A stretch of DNA of 64,000 nt from Pseudopedobacter sp037968815 (GTDB taxonomy: Bacteria > Bacteroidota > Bacteroidia > Sphingobacteriales > Sphingobacteriaceae). The notes beneath the pieces were generated by a model. That model was not told the origin of the DNA and ran no database searches. It saw only the letters and a list, made by a program, of their open reading frames with translations. Shown here piece after piece: positions 1-8,769 of this stretch; position 1 is the first letter of the stretch, and the number at the start of each line of letters is the position of its first letter. The stretch is from the NCBI GenBank assembly GCA_037968815.1, contig JBBKWF010000020.1, positions 62,001 to 126,000 of the forward strand, read 5' to 3'. A program made the translations under genes and the position numbers.

Positions 1-709
1 TTGCAAAAAAAACAGAGCTAATTACAACGGTACTACCATTATGCAGTTCGGGATTAGGGAAAACGGTATCTACATAAATAGAAAGCCTATCCGCAACTAC
101 CAGTTTTTTAAAGAATCCCCAAACCATCTGTTTCAGTCCTTCAACCATATTTAAATAGCTGAATTCATGTTTGATATGCATTTGGGAAAGAATGTTTTGT
201 GGCCGTTCAATTGGTCCGGCAACCAACTGAGGGTAAAACATCACATATAAACTGTAAATCCCGAAATGTCTTTCTGCTTTTTGGTTACCCCGATAAACCT
301 CTATGGTGTAGCTCATTGCCTGGAATGTATGGAAAGACAAACCAATTGGCAATAGCATCTGCAGGTATGGGATATTGTTGGTTAGGTTAAAGCTTTCGGC
401 TAAAAACGTAATATTGCCATTAAGGAAATTGTAGTATTTAAAAACTGCTAAAACCCCAATGTTTGCTATTAAACTTATTACTAATAAAAGCTTTCGCTGT
501 TTTCCTTGTGCTTTTTCAATATAGATACCAGCTATGTAGTCAATTACAATGGTGAACGCTAGTATAAGGACGTAAATTGGCACAAAGGCCATGTAGAAGT
601 AGCAACTAGCGGCCAAAAGTAAAAACCAGCGGTTTTTGTGCGGAAATATATAATATAGTAGGGTAACTATTACAAAGAAAAACGCGAAAGAGAGCGAGTT
701 AAATAACAT
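1..709 (-). CDS. MBOAT-family O-acyltransferase, partial (C-terminal part outside window)
   Basis: Reading the minus strand from the ATG at 709 gives an open frame to the window edge (about 236 codons, no stop). It starts MLFNSLSFAFFFVIVTLLYY and is strongly hydrophobic, with several membrane spans and the stretch LLPIGLSFHTFQAMSYTIEV followed by YPQLVAGPIERP. These are typical of the AlgI/DltB-like MBOAT family, which transfers acyl groups onto exported polysaccharides in the inner membrane. The catalytic His region should lie beyond the window edge. The start codon is 3 nt after the stop of the upstream glycosyltransferase, so it is the last visible gene of the polysaccharide operon and probably acetylates its product. 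Family call is firm; substrate is inferred. Confidence 0.85.
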   Translation of the reverse strand, partial: MLFNSLSFAFFFVIVTLLYYIFPHKNRWFLLLAASCYFYMAFVPIYVLILAFTIVIDYIAGIYIEKAQGKQRKLLLVISLIANIGVLAVFKYYNFLNGNITFLAESFNLTNNIPYLQMLLPIGLSFHTFQAMSYTIEVYRGNQKAERHFGIYSLYVMFYPQLVAGPIERPQNILSQMHIKHEFSYLNMVEGLKQMVWGFFKKLVVADRLSIYVDTVFPNPELHNGSTVVISSVFFA

Positions 710-712
710 GTG

Positions 713-1813
713 TTATGCTAGTGATTTATATAGTTCGAGGGTTTGATTCATTGAATTTTCTATCGGGAAGTCTTTTAAACGTGTATTCCCTTTTTGTACT
801 AGCTCATCTCTTAAACTTTTATTGCCTATCAAATTATCAATCTGTTGGGTTAAATCTTCTAAAGAATTTCGGTTAAAAAATGCTGCCGAATCTTGTGCAA
901 TTTCAACAAAGCAATCGGTATCGCTCAATAAAATCGGACAATTAGCTCTAAAAGCTTCTAAAATAGGTAATCCAAATCCTTCGTACAAAGATGGGTAGAT
1001 AAAAAGTAATGCGTTTTGGTATAAAAAGTTTAACTGTGCATCGTTAACTTGGTAATGCTGCACTTTACTGTTCAGTTTTAAACGATTGATAATTTCCACA
1101 TCGGCACCTACTAATTTACCACCGCCAGATAATACTAAATGTAAATTTGGGTGTTTTTTTGATAGCGTTGCAAAAGCATCCAACATCAAATAAAAATTTT
1201 TATAACCACCTCTATCACCTACAAAAAACAGATACTCTGCGGGTAAATTTTTAACTTTTTCTAACTGTAATGGACTATCAATATCAATTCCGTGATAAAT
1301 AACCTGTACTTTGCTTTCGTCAACCTCTAAGTACGTTAGTAAATCTCTTTTAGTAGTTTCTGATATCGCTATAATTTTATCTGCTCTTTGCGCACTTATT
1401 CGCTTTTGCGCAGTTAGTGGGTCTTGTACCCAAAAATACTCGGGTAAACGCTCATAAGTCATGTCATGGATGGTGGTTACCATGGGTTTCTTAAGCTGTT
1501 TTATAAAGTATGGGTCGTAATAAGTAGGGTGAAAAATATCGAAATTGTTCTGTTTCAACAAAAACTTGCAGTAAAGCTCGTTGGTTTTAAAGGTTCTATA
1601 CCCGTATTCAGATTTTAAAAAAATATTTGCTAAAGGATTGTTTAGAAATTGTTTTTCGTCTTTGATATAAAAGTTCTTCGAGTTAACTACACCAAGCAGA
1701 TAATCAAAATCATCAGTTTTCTTAATCTCATCAATGATATTTGCGAAATACCTACTGATACCTCCGTATTTTTGAGTGCTAAATTTTTGATGATCGAAGA
1801 ATATTTTTTGCAT
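713..1813 (-). CDS. Glycosyltransferase family 4 (GT-B)
   Basis: A 366-residue GT-B glycosyltransferase. The N-terminal half has the acceptor-side Rossmann fold with YGGISRYF near residue 16 and TTIHDMTYERLP near 113. The C-terminal half has the sugar-nucleotide site: VGDRGGYKN near 198 and EGFGLPILEAF at 278-288, the E-x7-E signature of GT4 retaining enzymes. No membrane span or signal peptide, so it acts on the cytoplasmic face. Its ATG (1811-1813) directly follows the TAG stop (1814-1816) of the previous gene, so the two are probably translationally coupled. It should add one sugar to a lipid-linked repeat unit; donor and linkage cannot be read from sequence. Confidence 0.9.
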   Translation of the reverse strand: MQKIFFDHQKFSTQKYGGISRYFANIIDEIKKTDDFDYLLGVVNSKNFYIKDEKQFLNNPLANIFLKSEYGYRTFKTNELYCKFLLKQNNFDIFHPTYYDPYFIKQLKKPMVTTIHDMTYERLPEYFWVQDPLTAQKRISAQRADKIIAISETTKRDLLTYLEVDESKVQVIYHGIDIDSPLQLEKVKNLPAEYLFFVGDRGGYKNFYLMLDAFATLSKKHPNLHLVLSGGGKLVGADVEIINRLKLNSKVQHYQVNDAQLNFLYQNALLFIYPSLYEGFGLPILEAFRANCPILLSDTDCFVEIAQDSAAFFNRNSLEDLTQQIDNLIGNKSLRDELVQKGNTRLKDFPIENSMNQTLELYKSLA

Positions 1814-3025
1814 CTACTTGTCCTTTTTTGCCTTAAAATTAGTTTCCAACAAATTAGAAAATTCATTTGCTCTTTTATCCCAAGTGTTGTTTTTAGCAAC
1901 ATCTAGTCGTTTTGCCTTTTTTTCTTCGTTATCGTTATTTAGGGCATCGTTAATAGCAATGGAAAACTCATCTGCATTAGCGCAAAACGGAACAGTACCT
2001 TCTGTTTGTTCGTTTAAGTCGGTGTTAAAGTCTGTTGCAACAACGGGTTTTCCGCTTCCCAAATATTCGAATAATTTTAACGGGAAAATAGTAGCACTAA
2101 AGTCGTCTTTTTTAAATGGAATAATAGCAACATCAAATCCTTTTAAAACCTGTGGCATTTGGTAATATGGTACTGCATTGAGCAAGTGGATATTACTAGC
2201 CTTACTTATTAATTTCTGTTGGTAAACCGACTCGGATGGACCAACAAAAACAAAACTTTTATCCGGATTTTTCTCAGCAACACTGCTTAGTAGTTCAAAG
2301 TCTGTTCTTCCTTCTAAATTTCCTAAATAACCAACTATTGGTTTTTTAATGTTGTTAAGTGCCGGTAATATAGGTGTTTCTGCTAAGCAAGCCTTTTGGC
2401 TATGTTCAAAATCTGCAGCGTTGGGTACAAAATGGGTGTTACTGTGTCTGTCGCTGTTGATGTTATACAGTTTTTTACTGGTACAGATAATTAAATCGCT
2501 GTTTTCAACAATCTCTTGCTCAGATAGTAAACCGTGTTTGGTATCGTAACCAGAAACTAAGGGATCTACACAGTGGTAAACGTTTAAAGTAGGGGATAGC
2601 AGTTTACCCACATTTGGGTAATGGATGTTAAAAGAATTGATGAAAATAAAATCATTGACACCAAAAAGCTTGATAACTTCTTTTATTCGTTTTACAATTC
2701 GCTTTTCGTTATAACTTAAAAGCTTTCGGTATAACCAGCCTTCGGGCAAAAAGTTGATGGATAAAAGTAGCCTGGTGATAACAATGTTTAAGTTTGGGAT
2801 TTCGGTATTTAAAACCCCTGTTGAATCTTTACTATAAAGTTCTTTCTTTTTAGTGAATTCTGGAGATTTTTTTAAACGATAGTAATCTTTAAACGTAGCT
2901 GGATATTCAACGTAAAAAACTTGATTATGCTGTGCTAAATGTTTCGCAATTGTATACCCAGTAGATTCAATTGGTGCATCATATTTGGCGTTACTCAGTA
3001 TAAATACTACAGTATTTTTTAGCAT
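1814..3025 (-). CDS. Glycosyltransferase, GT-B fold (GT4-like)
   Basis: A 403-residue soluble protein. The C-terminal half carries GYLGNLEGRTDFELL and then IIPFKKDDFSATIFPLKLFEYLGSGKPVVATD, the donor-binding region of GT4-like enzymes (LKLFEYLGSGKPVV in place of the usual EGFGLPxLEA), so it is a more divergent member than its downstream neighbour. It starts MLKNTVVFILSNAKYDAPIE and has no signal peptide. It abuts the next glycosyltransferase with no gap and sits 69 nt after the polymerase gene. Probable role: one sugar addition in repeat-unit assembly. Specificity unknown. Confidence 0.85.
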   Translation of the reverse strand: MLKNTVVFILSNAKYDAPIESTGYTIAKHLAQHNQVFYVEYPATFKDYYRLKKSPEFTKKKELYSKDSTGVLNTEIPNLNIVITRLLLSINFLPEGWLYRKLLSYNEKRIVKRIKEVIKLFGVNDFIFINSFNIHYPNVGKLLSPTLNVYHCVDPLVSGYDTKHGLLSEQEIVENSDLIICTSKKLYNINSDRHSNTHFVPNAADFEHSQKACLAETPILPALNNIKKPIVGYLGNLEGRTDFELLSSVAEKNPDKSFVFVGPSESVYQQKLISKASNIHLLNAVPYYQMPQVLKGFDVAIIPFKKDDFSATIFPLKLFEYLGSGKPVVATDFNTDLNEQTEGTVPFCANADEFSIAINDALNNDNEEKKAKRLDVAKNNTWDKRANEFSNLLETNFKAKKDK

Positions 3026-3094
3026 TTCTTAGTTTAGATTTTCTATCCGATTCTAAAATAAACAAATTCCCGGTTTATTTAATCTAAAAGACAA

Positions 3095-4579
3095 CTAAAC
3101 AACCCGTGAATCTATCTTTTTTGGTTTTTCTGGCTCAATTACTTTGGTATGATCTATTTGGTTATCTAATACTTTAGTAACCGTAATGATAGCCAATACC
3201 AAGTAAAAATAAATACTTAGGGGATATTGTACGATAGCTTCTTGCGGATAATTGGCAATTGCCAGTGCAAAAACAATAAGTACCATAGTCAAACAGTAGG
3301 ACTTGAGTTCGGGGTCTCGAATGTTGAAATAGTTTTTTATCCCAACATACAAACTGGTAAAAAAGAGGGTGCAAATTAAAAACAAACCGACCCAACCAAG
3401 TTCCATTGCCACCCTTACGTAACCACTATCTGGTGGAAATTGCGCTAAAAAAGAATATGGTGCAAATCTAACTCCCCAAATACCAGAACCACCTAAACCA
3501 CCACCAAACGGGTGACTTTGGATAAAAGGCTGAACTCTTTTTTGATTTGCTTTCCGCACATTAAACGACGCATCCTGAGTAGGTTTAAATGCTGATTGAA
3601 ACCTTACCAAAGTAGTATTACCTGTTGGTACCCTAATTAAAATTAAAAAGAAAAGTAATAAGGGTAAAGCAATTGCAATTGCCAACCGGTTAAATTTCAC
3701 AACAAACAACATTAAAAAAGCGGCAGGGATCAAAACATACGCAGCCCTAGTTGCAGAGTAAGACATTACAGTGGAGAACAAAACACCTAAAGCAAATAGC
3801 AGTACTTTATATTTTGTTTTGAATGGCCCTGTCATTAAGCCTAAGCATAATATAGTAGATATTGCCATATTAAAAGAGAAGGCCACCGGGTCAGAGAAAA
3901 TTGAACTTTTTCGCCACTGCCCATCAATAAAGTTTAGCCCAATAAAAGATGGGTCATAATGGTTACGTTCTTCAAAAGCGAAAAATCCAAAATACTCTTG
4001 CTTAATTGCATATAAAGCAGCAATAAAAGATAAGCCTAGCCATACAAAGATAACGGTGCGCAAAAAGTTTTTTGAATTTAGGTAATACGTAAATATGTAG
4101 TAAGAAAGCATTACTGCTGCCACATTACGTATGGTGTAAAGCCATGCCAGTTTAGATGCTGCTACAGGGTTGAAAAACTGTAACACGTTGTATATTACCC
4201 ATATAGCGATAATGTACGAGATTGGATTTTTAAGTATCCAGTAGTTTCTATTATACTTTTGTTGGATAAAAAAACCTAAAATCATTATGGCAAGCATACC
4301 ATCCATCACGGTACCTAAAGGAAAGGTGGTGTTAATGGCGGTAATAAAAAACATAATGAAATATGCCAGCAACATAATGGATATTACCGCAAACCTTGGC
4401 TCTTTAATTACTATATAAGTAAACATTAAACCAAAGGTTACCAAAAGAGGGAATACTCCAATTCTTGACCCAAAAAAGGTGAAGATTGCAGCTGTTGCTA
4501 CTGACATTACCAGTAGCACTATTAAAATTATATAACTTGGTTTTCCGCTCCCTTCGGACTGTATTTTAAAATTTTCCAT
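3095..4579 (-). CDS. O-antigen ligase/polymerase (Wzy-like) membrane protein
   Basis: About 494 residues from the ATG at 4579, with around a dozen hydrophobic spans and a larger external loop containing FQSAFKPTQDASFNVRKANQ and HPFGGGLGGSGIWG. The loop with Arg and a GGG-type His motif is typical of the Wzy/WaaL/O-antigen ligase family, which joins polysaccharide repeat units at the outer face of the inner membrane. The frame stays open 66 nt further upstream, but I prefer the ATG at 4579 because it overlaps the stop of the 43-codon gene upstream as TAATG, the coupling also used at 8077. It ends with a charged cytoplasmic tail. Polymerase versus ligase cannot be decided from sequence. Confidence 0.85.
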   Translation of the reverse strand: MENFKIQSEGSGKPSYIILIVLLVMSVATAAIFTFFGSRIGVFPLLVTFGLMFTYIVIKEPRFAVISIMLLAYFIMFFITAINTTFPLGTVMDGMLAIMILGFFIQQKYNRNYWILKNPISYIIAIWVIYNVLQFFNPVAASKLAWLYTIRNVAAVMLSYYIFTYYLNSKNFLRTVIFVWLGLSFIAALYAIKQEYFGFFAFEERNHYDPSFIGLNFIDGQWRKSSIFSDPVAFSFNMAISTILCLGLMTGPFKTKYKVLLFALGVLFSTVMSYSATRAAYVLIPAAFLMLFVVKFNRLAIAIALPLLLFFLILIRVPTGNTTLVRFQSAFKPTQDASFNVRKANQKRVQPFIQSHPFGGGLGGSGIWGVRFAPYSFLAQFPPDSGYVRVAMELGWVGLFLICTLFFTSLYVGIKNYFNIRDPELKSYCLTMVLIVFALAIANYPQEAIVQYPLSIYFYLVLAIITVTKVLDNQIDHTKVIEPEKPKKIDSRVV

Positions 4580-4710
4580 TAAAAAAGTACAATTAGAAAT
4601 AAGAAATAATAAACCGTTACAAAACAGATGACAATAGCTAGCCACTTTTTGAAAAGCATGAAATAAGATGCTTTTTGCTTAATTAATTTTATGTCGGGAT
4701 TAACTCTCAT
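4579..4710 (-). CDS. 43-residue single-span membrane microprotein, unknown function
   Basis: A short gene, too small for usual annotation cut-offs. The ATG (4710-4708) overlaps the TGA of the upstream GT2 gene as ATGA, and the TAA (4581-4579) overlaps the ATG of the polymerase gene as TAATG, so it fills the gap exactly. The product begins MRVNPDIKLIKQKASYFMLF, then FKKWLAIVICFVT and a hydrophobic run to the C-terminus: a basic N-terminal segment and one membrane span, no signal peptidase site. This is an inside-positive single-pass topology. I recognise no family. Position suggests a small subunit or translation-coupling partner of the polymerase or GT2 enzyme. The gene is supported by its overlaps only. 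Confidence 0.6.
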   Translation of the reverse strand: MRVNPDIKLIKQKASYFMLFKKWLAIVICFVTVYYFLFLIVLF

Positions 4711-5873
4711 GAACCTTGTTTTGTATGTTTTGTAGCCACCGAAATTTTATTTGCAACACGTACCTTGCTTAAAGATAAAAGTTGAAAAAAAACAAATTTG
4801 GGTATGTTAACCAACGATGCGTAAATTCTTTTGTCTGTATTTGATGCCTTAAGCGAAATAAAGAAGCCTATAACAAAGCTTGCAAAACCTAATAGCCAAA
4901 CCCAATAATTAAAACCTAACAATAGGTTTATAAGGGTTGCAAATACAGCTAATATTAAAAATATAAATAGGGGAGGTCTTAAAAGTACAACCCCCAAAAT
5001 AAGCTGATTGCTAGATGTATTTTTAAACCCTTTTCCAATAAGTCCAAAGCCGTAGCTAAAGTACTTAAACCAAGTGTTTATCCAACGAGAGCGCTGTTTA
5101 ACCAGTTGATCTGCATGGGTTGTTTTTTGGTCAAAAAGAATAGCATTTTTATTAAAAGCTATCCTAATATCTTGTTTAACAATGTAGTGTTGCAAAACTT
5201 TATCAAAACCAGCACCGCTCACTTTACAGTTTTTTAAGAAGTCCAAATAAATATTGGTTTCAAACGCCATTGCCGAGCCAGCTAAAGTTGCCGATGAACC
5301 AGATCTAAATAAAACCTCGCCATCATAAAAATGATAATAGATGTCTCTTGCCGCATCTAAACAGGCATAATTGGTATCTAAATTTTTTGCTGCTCTTAAA
5401 CCTTGTACAGCTTTAAAGCCAGCATCAAACGATTTTTTAATCTCTATTAAATAATTACTGTCAATAATATTATCACTATCAATAATGGTAATTACATCAT
5501 GCTTTTTTTTGAAATGTTCAACAGCATACGCATGAGAACCAGTATTACTTCCAATTACGGTAGAGGGAGTTAATACATTTACTCGTTCATCATCAAAAAT
5601 TAAAGAACTAGTATCGCATTTATCAGCAACTAAATAGATTGTGAAATTTTGGTACTGCTGACTTAAAACTGCATTAACAACCTCTGGTAAATTAACAACC
5701 TCTTCGTAAGCTGTAATAATAATAGCGAAATCTAAACCCTGATCACTGTTACTTATTTGCTGTTTCTTAGCAGACCTTAGCTTACTAAGAAACAGCAAAA
5801 GCAATGGGAAAAACAAATGAAAGCCAATTACAATTTGCAATATAATCCAGGCAATATGTACGGCTTTCAGCAT
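4707..5873 (-). CDS. Membrane glycosyltransferase family 2 (cellulose-synthase-like)
   Basis: A 388-residue GT-A enzyme anchored in the inner membrane. An N-terminal span (MLKAVHIAWIILQIVIGFHL) is followed by the GT2 core FAIIITAYEEVVNLPEVV, the metal-binding IIDSDNIID, and the acceptor motif QRSRWINTWFKY, equivalent to QxxRW of processive GT2 enzymes. The C-terminal third has two to three more spans. It lies 2 nt after the Wzz-like gene and overlaps the microprotein gene by ATGA. The QxxRW motif and membrane spans fit a processive or priming-type polysaccharide synthase; which sugar it uses is unknown. Confidence 0.88.
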   Translation of the reverse strand: MLKAVHIAWIILQIVIGFHLFFPLLLLFLSKLRSAKKQQISNSDQGLDFAIIITAYEEVVNLPEVVNAVLSQQYQNFTIYLVADKCDTSSLIFDDERVNVLTPSTVIGSNTGSHAYAVEHFKKKHDVITIIDSDNIIDSNYLIEIKKSFDAGFKAVQGLRAAKNLDTNYACLDAARDIYYHFYDGEVLFRSGSSATLAGSAMAFETNIYLDFLKNCKVSGAGFDKVLQHYIVKQDIRIAFNKNAILFDQKTTHADQLVKQRSRWINTWFKYFSYGFGLIGKGFKNTSSNQLILGVVLLRPPLFIFLILAVFATLINLLLGFNYWVWLLGFASFVIGFFISLKASNTDKRIYASLVNIPKFVFFQLLSLSKVRVANKISVATKHTKQGS

Positions 5874-5875
5874 TG

Positions 5876-8077
5876 TTACTCTAGTAAGTTTGCGTTAAAG
5901 TTACCAGTTAATTTGTTTCCAGTATCAATTGATACTTTATTTATTACCCATCCAATAAACTGTCCGTTTAATCCTTTTAAGTAATTAACGTGTTGGTTTT
6001 TGCTTGCAGATAAACTTTGGTCTGCTTCAAAAACACCCATCACCTTATCAGAAATCAAATTCCATTCTTTTGCTTTACCTAAAGTATTTAAAGATGGGGT
6101 TTCTACAAGTATGATGTCAAACTCGTTTCTTAGTTGATCAAATCTTTGTTTTACCGTTTCTTCATCAGCTATCTCAAACAAAGACTTGTCTTCACCACGG
6201 TTACCCATTACCATAATTCCGGCACTAAACTCAGACGAACCTAAGTTTCCGCTTTTTAAGTAATCTTCAATAAAGAAGGTAGAGTTTGAGTTCTCTGTAA
6301 TACTTGGATGATCAAAGTTACCGTCAATTAACAATACTTTCTTGCTAATAACTACATAAGAGTAGGCGATACAAGCAACCAGTAATGTTTTTCCTTCAGA
6401 ATCATTCATACTGGTAATGTTCAGTACTTGGCCTTTTCTGTCATTAGGCTTCTGTAACATCTCACGACTAATCTCATATCTTGCAGAACGTAATTGTTTT
6501 TTAAGCTCTTGCATTTCTGGGTTCGAGTTTAAGTTGCTCCAAATTTCTTTGAGGGCTAAACTTGCCGAACTTACACGGTTTATTTTTCCTAAAACAGGTA
6601 TTTCTGTAATCTGCGCAAGCTCTCTAGGTGTTCCAATTTTATTATCAAAGTAAAAGATGATAAAGAAAATAAGTAAACAGAACACAAAGCTAATGATACC
6701 ACTCATGATAATCAGCAACATTTTTTTAGATGGTTGCTCTATACCAGGGTTTGCAATTTGCACTTGTCTTAAGCGTGATGATAAACTAGCTTCTAAACTA
6801 GCACTGTTGAATTTCTCCAATACATCTAAATACTCTCTGCTCGAAATGTCAATTTTTCTTTCTAAAGATTGTATTACAGCTTCGTGAGGAACCAATTTAT
6901 CAAACCTTTGGTTCATATCCGCAAGTTCTCTTTTCAAACTTGCCAAACTGTACCTTGCAATATCATACTCAATCTGTAGATTCAGTTTTTTAGAAATTAA
7001 ATCTTGCTTTTGAACCAATGGGTTATCAATATACTTACTAGACTGTGTTAAAATTTGTTTGTTGATAACAGCTTTTAACGAATCCATTTTCACTTGATAA
7101 TCATTATCAAAACCGCTTTGTATGTATCTTTCGGTAATTAAATTCAGCTCTTTTTTAGACTGCATTAAATTCTGATTGATTTTTTCTAAAGAAGCTTCAA
7201 AATATCTTTTTTGGTTCGGATCAAATTCCTTATCAATATTGTTTATAGCACCTTTTATAGCAATAATGCTTTTCTCAGCATCTTGTTTACGTCTTTCATA
7301 TTCAGCAGAAAGCTCGTACATTTTTCTAGATTGCTCTAAAAGGTTGATAATTCTGTTTTTGATTTTATACTGCTTAAGCGCTGCTACGTTTTTATTAAGC
7401 GTATCACTTTTTTCTTTAGCTCTTTCAGATAAAAACTTAACTGCTTTTGTTTGGTTTTCTTTTAAAATAGAAGTGTAGTAGCTTACAAACTCTTTACACT
7501 CGGTATTTACCAAAAAGGCAGATAATTCTGGGCTCTCAGATACAAACTTTACAGATATAAAATCACTGTTTTCTAACCTGTCTGCATTTAAGTTTTCAAG
7601 TATGAAATCAGAGTTGTAATCCATAGATTCTAGAATTTCGTAAAGCTCTTTGTCTTCTGGGTTAAAACTGTTTAAAGTTTCTCTGTTAACATACTTTCTT
7701 TTAAACGTATTTAATATTTTACGTCTATCAACCTCAGCAAGGTCTTTAATTTTAGGGCTTAACTCTCTAAAAGGTTTTGTTGCAGTTAAATCGTGTATAA
7801 TCAATTGATACGATACTAGATTAAGAATCTTCTCTAGTTTCATAATCTCAGTTAAATTACTAAACTCTCTGATTACACTTGATTCTTGCTTATCAGCACT
7901 GTTGTTTAAGATATTAGTTTCATCAACAATACCAGTTGCAATTTGTCCTTCAGAAACATATTGATCTGCTAGGTTTCTCACTAAGAAGTAAGCGATTATA
8001 ATCGTTACCAAAGGCACAGCTATAACGATAAATCTAAATCGGTATAGTAGGTTGTAAAATTTCTTTAACTCTTCCAT
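5876..8077 (-). CDS. Wzz/GumC-type chain-length protein fused to a degenerate tyrosine-kinase-like domain
   Basis: A 733-residue polysaccharide co-polymerase. It has one span near residues 14-32, a long periplasmic coiled-coil region with the Wzz/GNVR arrangement, a second span (SGIISFVFCLLIFFIIFYF, about 455-475) and a cytoplasmic P-loop domain. The kinase motifs are altered: Walker A region SMNDSEGKT (561-564 EGKT) keeps GKT but lacks the usual PGEGKS context, Walker A' reads LLIDGNFDHP where the family has LLIDADLRRP, and Walker B reads IILVETP with Glu for the usual Asp. The C-terminal tail has no tyrosine cluster. I infer an inactive or ATP-binding-only regulator of chain length. Its ATG overlaps the upstream stop as TAATG. 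Confidence 0.85.
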   Translation of the reverse strand: MEELKKFYNLLYRFRFIVIAVPLVTIIIAYFLVRNLADQYVSEGQIATGIVDETNILNNSADKQESSVIREFSNLTEIMKLEKILNLVSYQLIIHDLTATKPFRELSPKIKDLAEVDRRKILNTFKRKYVNRETLNSFNPEDKELYEILESMDYNSDFILENLNADRLENSDFISVKFVSESPELSAFLVNTECKEFVSYYTSILKENQTKAVKFLSERAKEKSDTLNKNVAALKQYKIKNRIINLLEQSRKMYELSAEYERRKQDAEKSIIAIKGAINNIDKEFDPNQKRYFEASLEKINQNLMQSKKELNLITERYIQSGFDNDYQVKMDSLKAVINKQILTQSSKYIDNPLVQKQDLISKKLNLQIEYDIARYSLASLKRELADMNQRFDKLVPHEAVIQSLERKIDISSREYLDVLEKFNSASLEASLSSRLRQVQIANPGIEQPSKKMLLIIMSGIISFVFCLLIFFIIFYFDNKIGTPRELAQITEIPVLGKINRVSSASLALKEIWSNLNSNPEMQELKKQLRSARYEISREMLQKPNDRKGQVLNITSMNDSEGKTLLVACIAYSYVVISKKVLLIDGNFDHPSITENSNSTFFIEDYLKSGNLGSSEFSAGIMVMGNRGEDKSLFEIADEETVKQRFDQLRNEFDIILVETPSLNTLGKAKEWNLISDKVMGVFEADQSLSASKNQHVNYLKGLNGQFIGWVINKVSIDTGNKLTGNFNANLLE

Positions 8078-8769
8078 TATTTTATGTCTTCTAGTTTTGT
8101 AACGGTTAATTCTTCAATTGCTGCTTTGGCTATTAATAAGCCAGCTTCTGATTCTATTTTTGATTGACTGATGGTACTGTAGCTAATTAACCCTTCACTA
8201 TAATTTTGAAAAGTAACCTCGCCACGTTCGTACCTTGCTTTTAAATCGTTTAATAAGCCTTCTGAATCCTGTAGGGATTTTGTGAAAAGTTTTACGTTGT
8301 TTAGTTGTTGTATATAAGTGAAGTAACGGCTTTTCACTTCCAGTATTAAGTTGTTGTCAAACTGAGCAGTTAATTCTTTACTAAACTCTAATTGTTTTTT
8401 AACGGTTTTTACATTGTTAGGCTTTTGCAAAATACCGCCAATGTTAATGTTGACTCCAAACTGATAACCACTAAAATAACTTGGGTCAATAAAGTTGATT
8501 GTATTGTTTGGAGTTGATACGTATGAAACATTGAAGGGGGTTAGCCAATCTAATTTTTGATGGGCTACTTGCAGTTCTGCTATTTCTTCCTTTATTCTAT
8601 TTTGCCTAATAATAGGATAGTTTTCTTTTGCAGTTGCAATTAGCTTTTCTAAAAATAAGTACGAAATATCTTGAACCATTGATTCTTGAGCTTTCGCCTG
8701 CTTACCTAAAGTGCTAAAGCACACAACTGCGAGCAGTAGGTATAAAAATTTGTTGAGAGGACGTTTCAT
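8077..8769 (-). CDS. Half-length TolC-like outer membrane protein, first gene of polysaccharide operon
   Basis: A 230-residue exported protein with a signal peptide ending KQAKAQ (about residue 28). The rest resembles one repeat of the TolC/OEP family: a helical segment LEKLIATAKENYPIIRQNRIKEEIAELQVAHQ, a beta-like stretch NVSYVSTPNNTINFIDPSYFSGYQFGVNINIGG, then a long helix and ARYERGEVTFQNYSEGLISYS, the usual ERxxxGxxTxxDxxEA-type motif. Normal TolC proteins are about 450 residues with two such halves. It leads the operon and is coupled to the Wzz-like gene, so it may replace Wza as the export channel. Family call is good; export role is inferred. Confidence 0.75.
   Translation of the reverse strand: MKRPLNKFLYLLLAVVCFSTLGKQAKAQESMVQDISYLFLEKLIATAKENYPIIRQNRIKEEIAELQVAHQKLDWLTPFNVSYVSTPNNTINFIDPSYFSGYQFGVNINIGGILQKPNNVKTVKKQLEFSKELTAQFDNNLILEVKSRYFTYIQQLNNVKLFTKSLQDSEGLLNDLKARYERGEVTFQNYSEGLISYSTISQSKIESEAGLLIAKAAIEELTVTKLEDIK

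Noticed and set aside
199..390. 63-codon plus-strand frame near the left edge
   Set aside because: It lies antisense to the MBOAT gene, whose minus-strand frame has clear family motifs; the plus frame has none.
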